Shown: in pieces, positions 63,814 to 64,000 of the stretch
Position numbering within the stretch: the stretch's first letter is position 1
Layout of the letters: the number at the start of each line of letters is the position of its first letter
Source of the DNA: Arthrobacter sp. MN05-02
GTDB taxonomy: Bacteria > Actinomycetota > Actinomycetes > Actinomycetales > Micrococcaceae
DNA length: 64,000 bases
Assembly: GCA_004001285.1 (NCBI GenBank)
Contig: AP018697.1
Location: 434,001-498,000 of the forward strand
Reading direction: 5' to 3'
The notes under the pieces: model-generated
The model's input: only the letters and a program-made list of their open reading frames with translations
Database searches by the model: none
Told to the model about the DNA's origin: nothing
Position numbers and translations under genes: made by a program

Positions 63814-64000
63814 ATGACTGAACAGCAGCCAGCCAGTCCCTTCGATCCCGCCCCCGGGGTCGCGCCCGGCACGCCTGAGGATCCCCGGCAGGGGGGCGGC
63901 AGCGAGGCTCCGGCGGACAACCGCCCGACGTCGCTCGCGGAGCTCGTGGACGAACCGGCGAAGGTCATGCGCATCGGCACCATGCTCAAGCAGTTGCTGG
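63814..64000 (+). CDS. bpa: Bacterial proteasome activator Bpa, N-terminal part (runs off the right edge)
   Basis: Sixty-two residues are in the window. A Pro/Gly-rich disordered start (SPFDPAPGVAPGTPEDPRQG) leads into the conserved opening of the family, LVDEPAKVMRIGTMLKQLL. This matches the ring-forming ATP-independent activator of the actinobacterial 20S proteasome (DUF2587), such as mycobacterial Bpa. It recruits unfolded proteins for degradation. GGAG lies nine bases before the ATG. The C-terminal GQYL/GQFL-type docking end is outside the window. Confidence 0.85.
   Translation, partial: MTEQQPASPFDPAPGVAPGTPEDPRQGGGSEAPADNRPTSLAELVDEPAKVMRIGTMLKQLL

Overview
The window is chromosomal DNA of a high-GC actinobacterium, most likely an Arthrobacter-like member of the Micrococcaceae. 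The evidence is the uniform GC-rich coding, a paired lhr-nei2 repair locus, GTP-dependent PEP carboxykinase, an Actinobacteria-type bacterial proteasome activator gene at the right edge, many apparently leaderless genes, and GTG starts. This is inferred from gene content and codon bias, not from a database search. I see no prophage, insertion sequence, CRISPR array or restriction system.

Layout. 1-8.5 kb: a TetR regulator with two identical palindromic operators and a membrane protein behind it, tgt, small enzymes (Nudix-like, VOC, YdeI-like), a GH76 mannanase-like protein, and an SDR/acyl-CoA dehydrogenase pair. 8.7-12.6 kb: ppc and a quinone oxidoreductase. 12.6-21.3 kb (minus strand): DedA plus a TspO-like membrane protein, then lhr-nei2-rluA. 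21.4-23.2 kb: a membrane protein, a DUF4232 lipoprotein and rlmH. 23.4-30.0 kb (plus strand): a tightly overlapping cell-surface glycopolymer cluster. It holds a CDP-ribitol-type cytidylyltransferase/reductase fusion, a LicD-methyltransferase fusion, a 75-residue coiled-coil protein, a GH1-like protein with two frame breaks, a glycosyltransferase and a metallophosphoesterase. 30.0-31.1 kb: a composition-shifted scar with gene remnants. 31.1-37.2 kb: DJ-1/PfpI, tRNA-Ser, PPOX protein, divergent tadA/upp, an APC transporter, an orphan winged-helix regulator and SixA. 37.2-44.9 kb: flavoprotein, tRNA-Arg, pckG, phosphohexomutase, RecQ-like helicase with a C-terminal phosphoribosyltransferase-like domain, tRNA-Ser. 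45-54.8 kb: prolyl oligopeptidase, FAD/NAD protein (frame break), a giant secreted nuclease/5'-nucleotidase (frame break), a septum-formation lipoprotein, tRNA-Ser. 54.8-64 kb: quinone oxidoreductase, FUSC transporter, a small acidic protein, cstA-ybdD, an ABC exporter with divergent two-component system, and the start of bpa.

How the genes work together. ppc and pckG control opposite directions of the PEP/oxaloacetate node, and pckG has a CRP/GlxR-like site upstream. tadA is expected to modify the tRNA-Arg(ACG) encoded 5.5 kb away. The ABC exporter and the NarL-type two-component system share a 104-bp divergent region that contains a 26-bp palindrome. The sugar-nucleotide, LicD, glycosyltransferase and hydrolase genes form one polarised unit that probably builds and decorates a wall teichoic acid-like polymer.

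Two cross-cutting observations. Thirteen genes have a TANNNT box 6-8 bases before the start codon and little or no Shine-Dalgarno sequence, the signature of leaderless mRNA. Four frame breaks in three genes all look like single-base insertions, so they may be sequencing errors rather than true pseudogenes.
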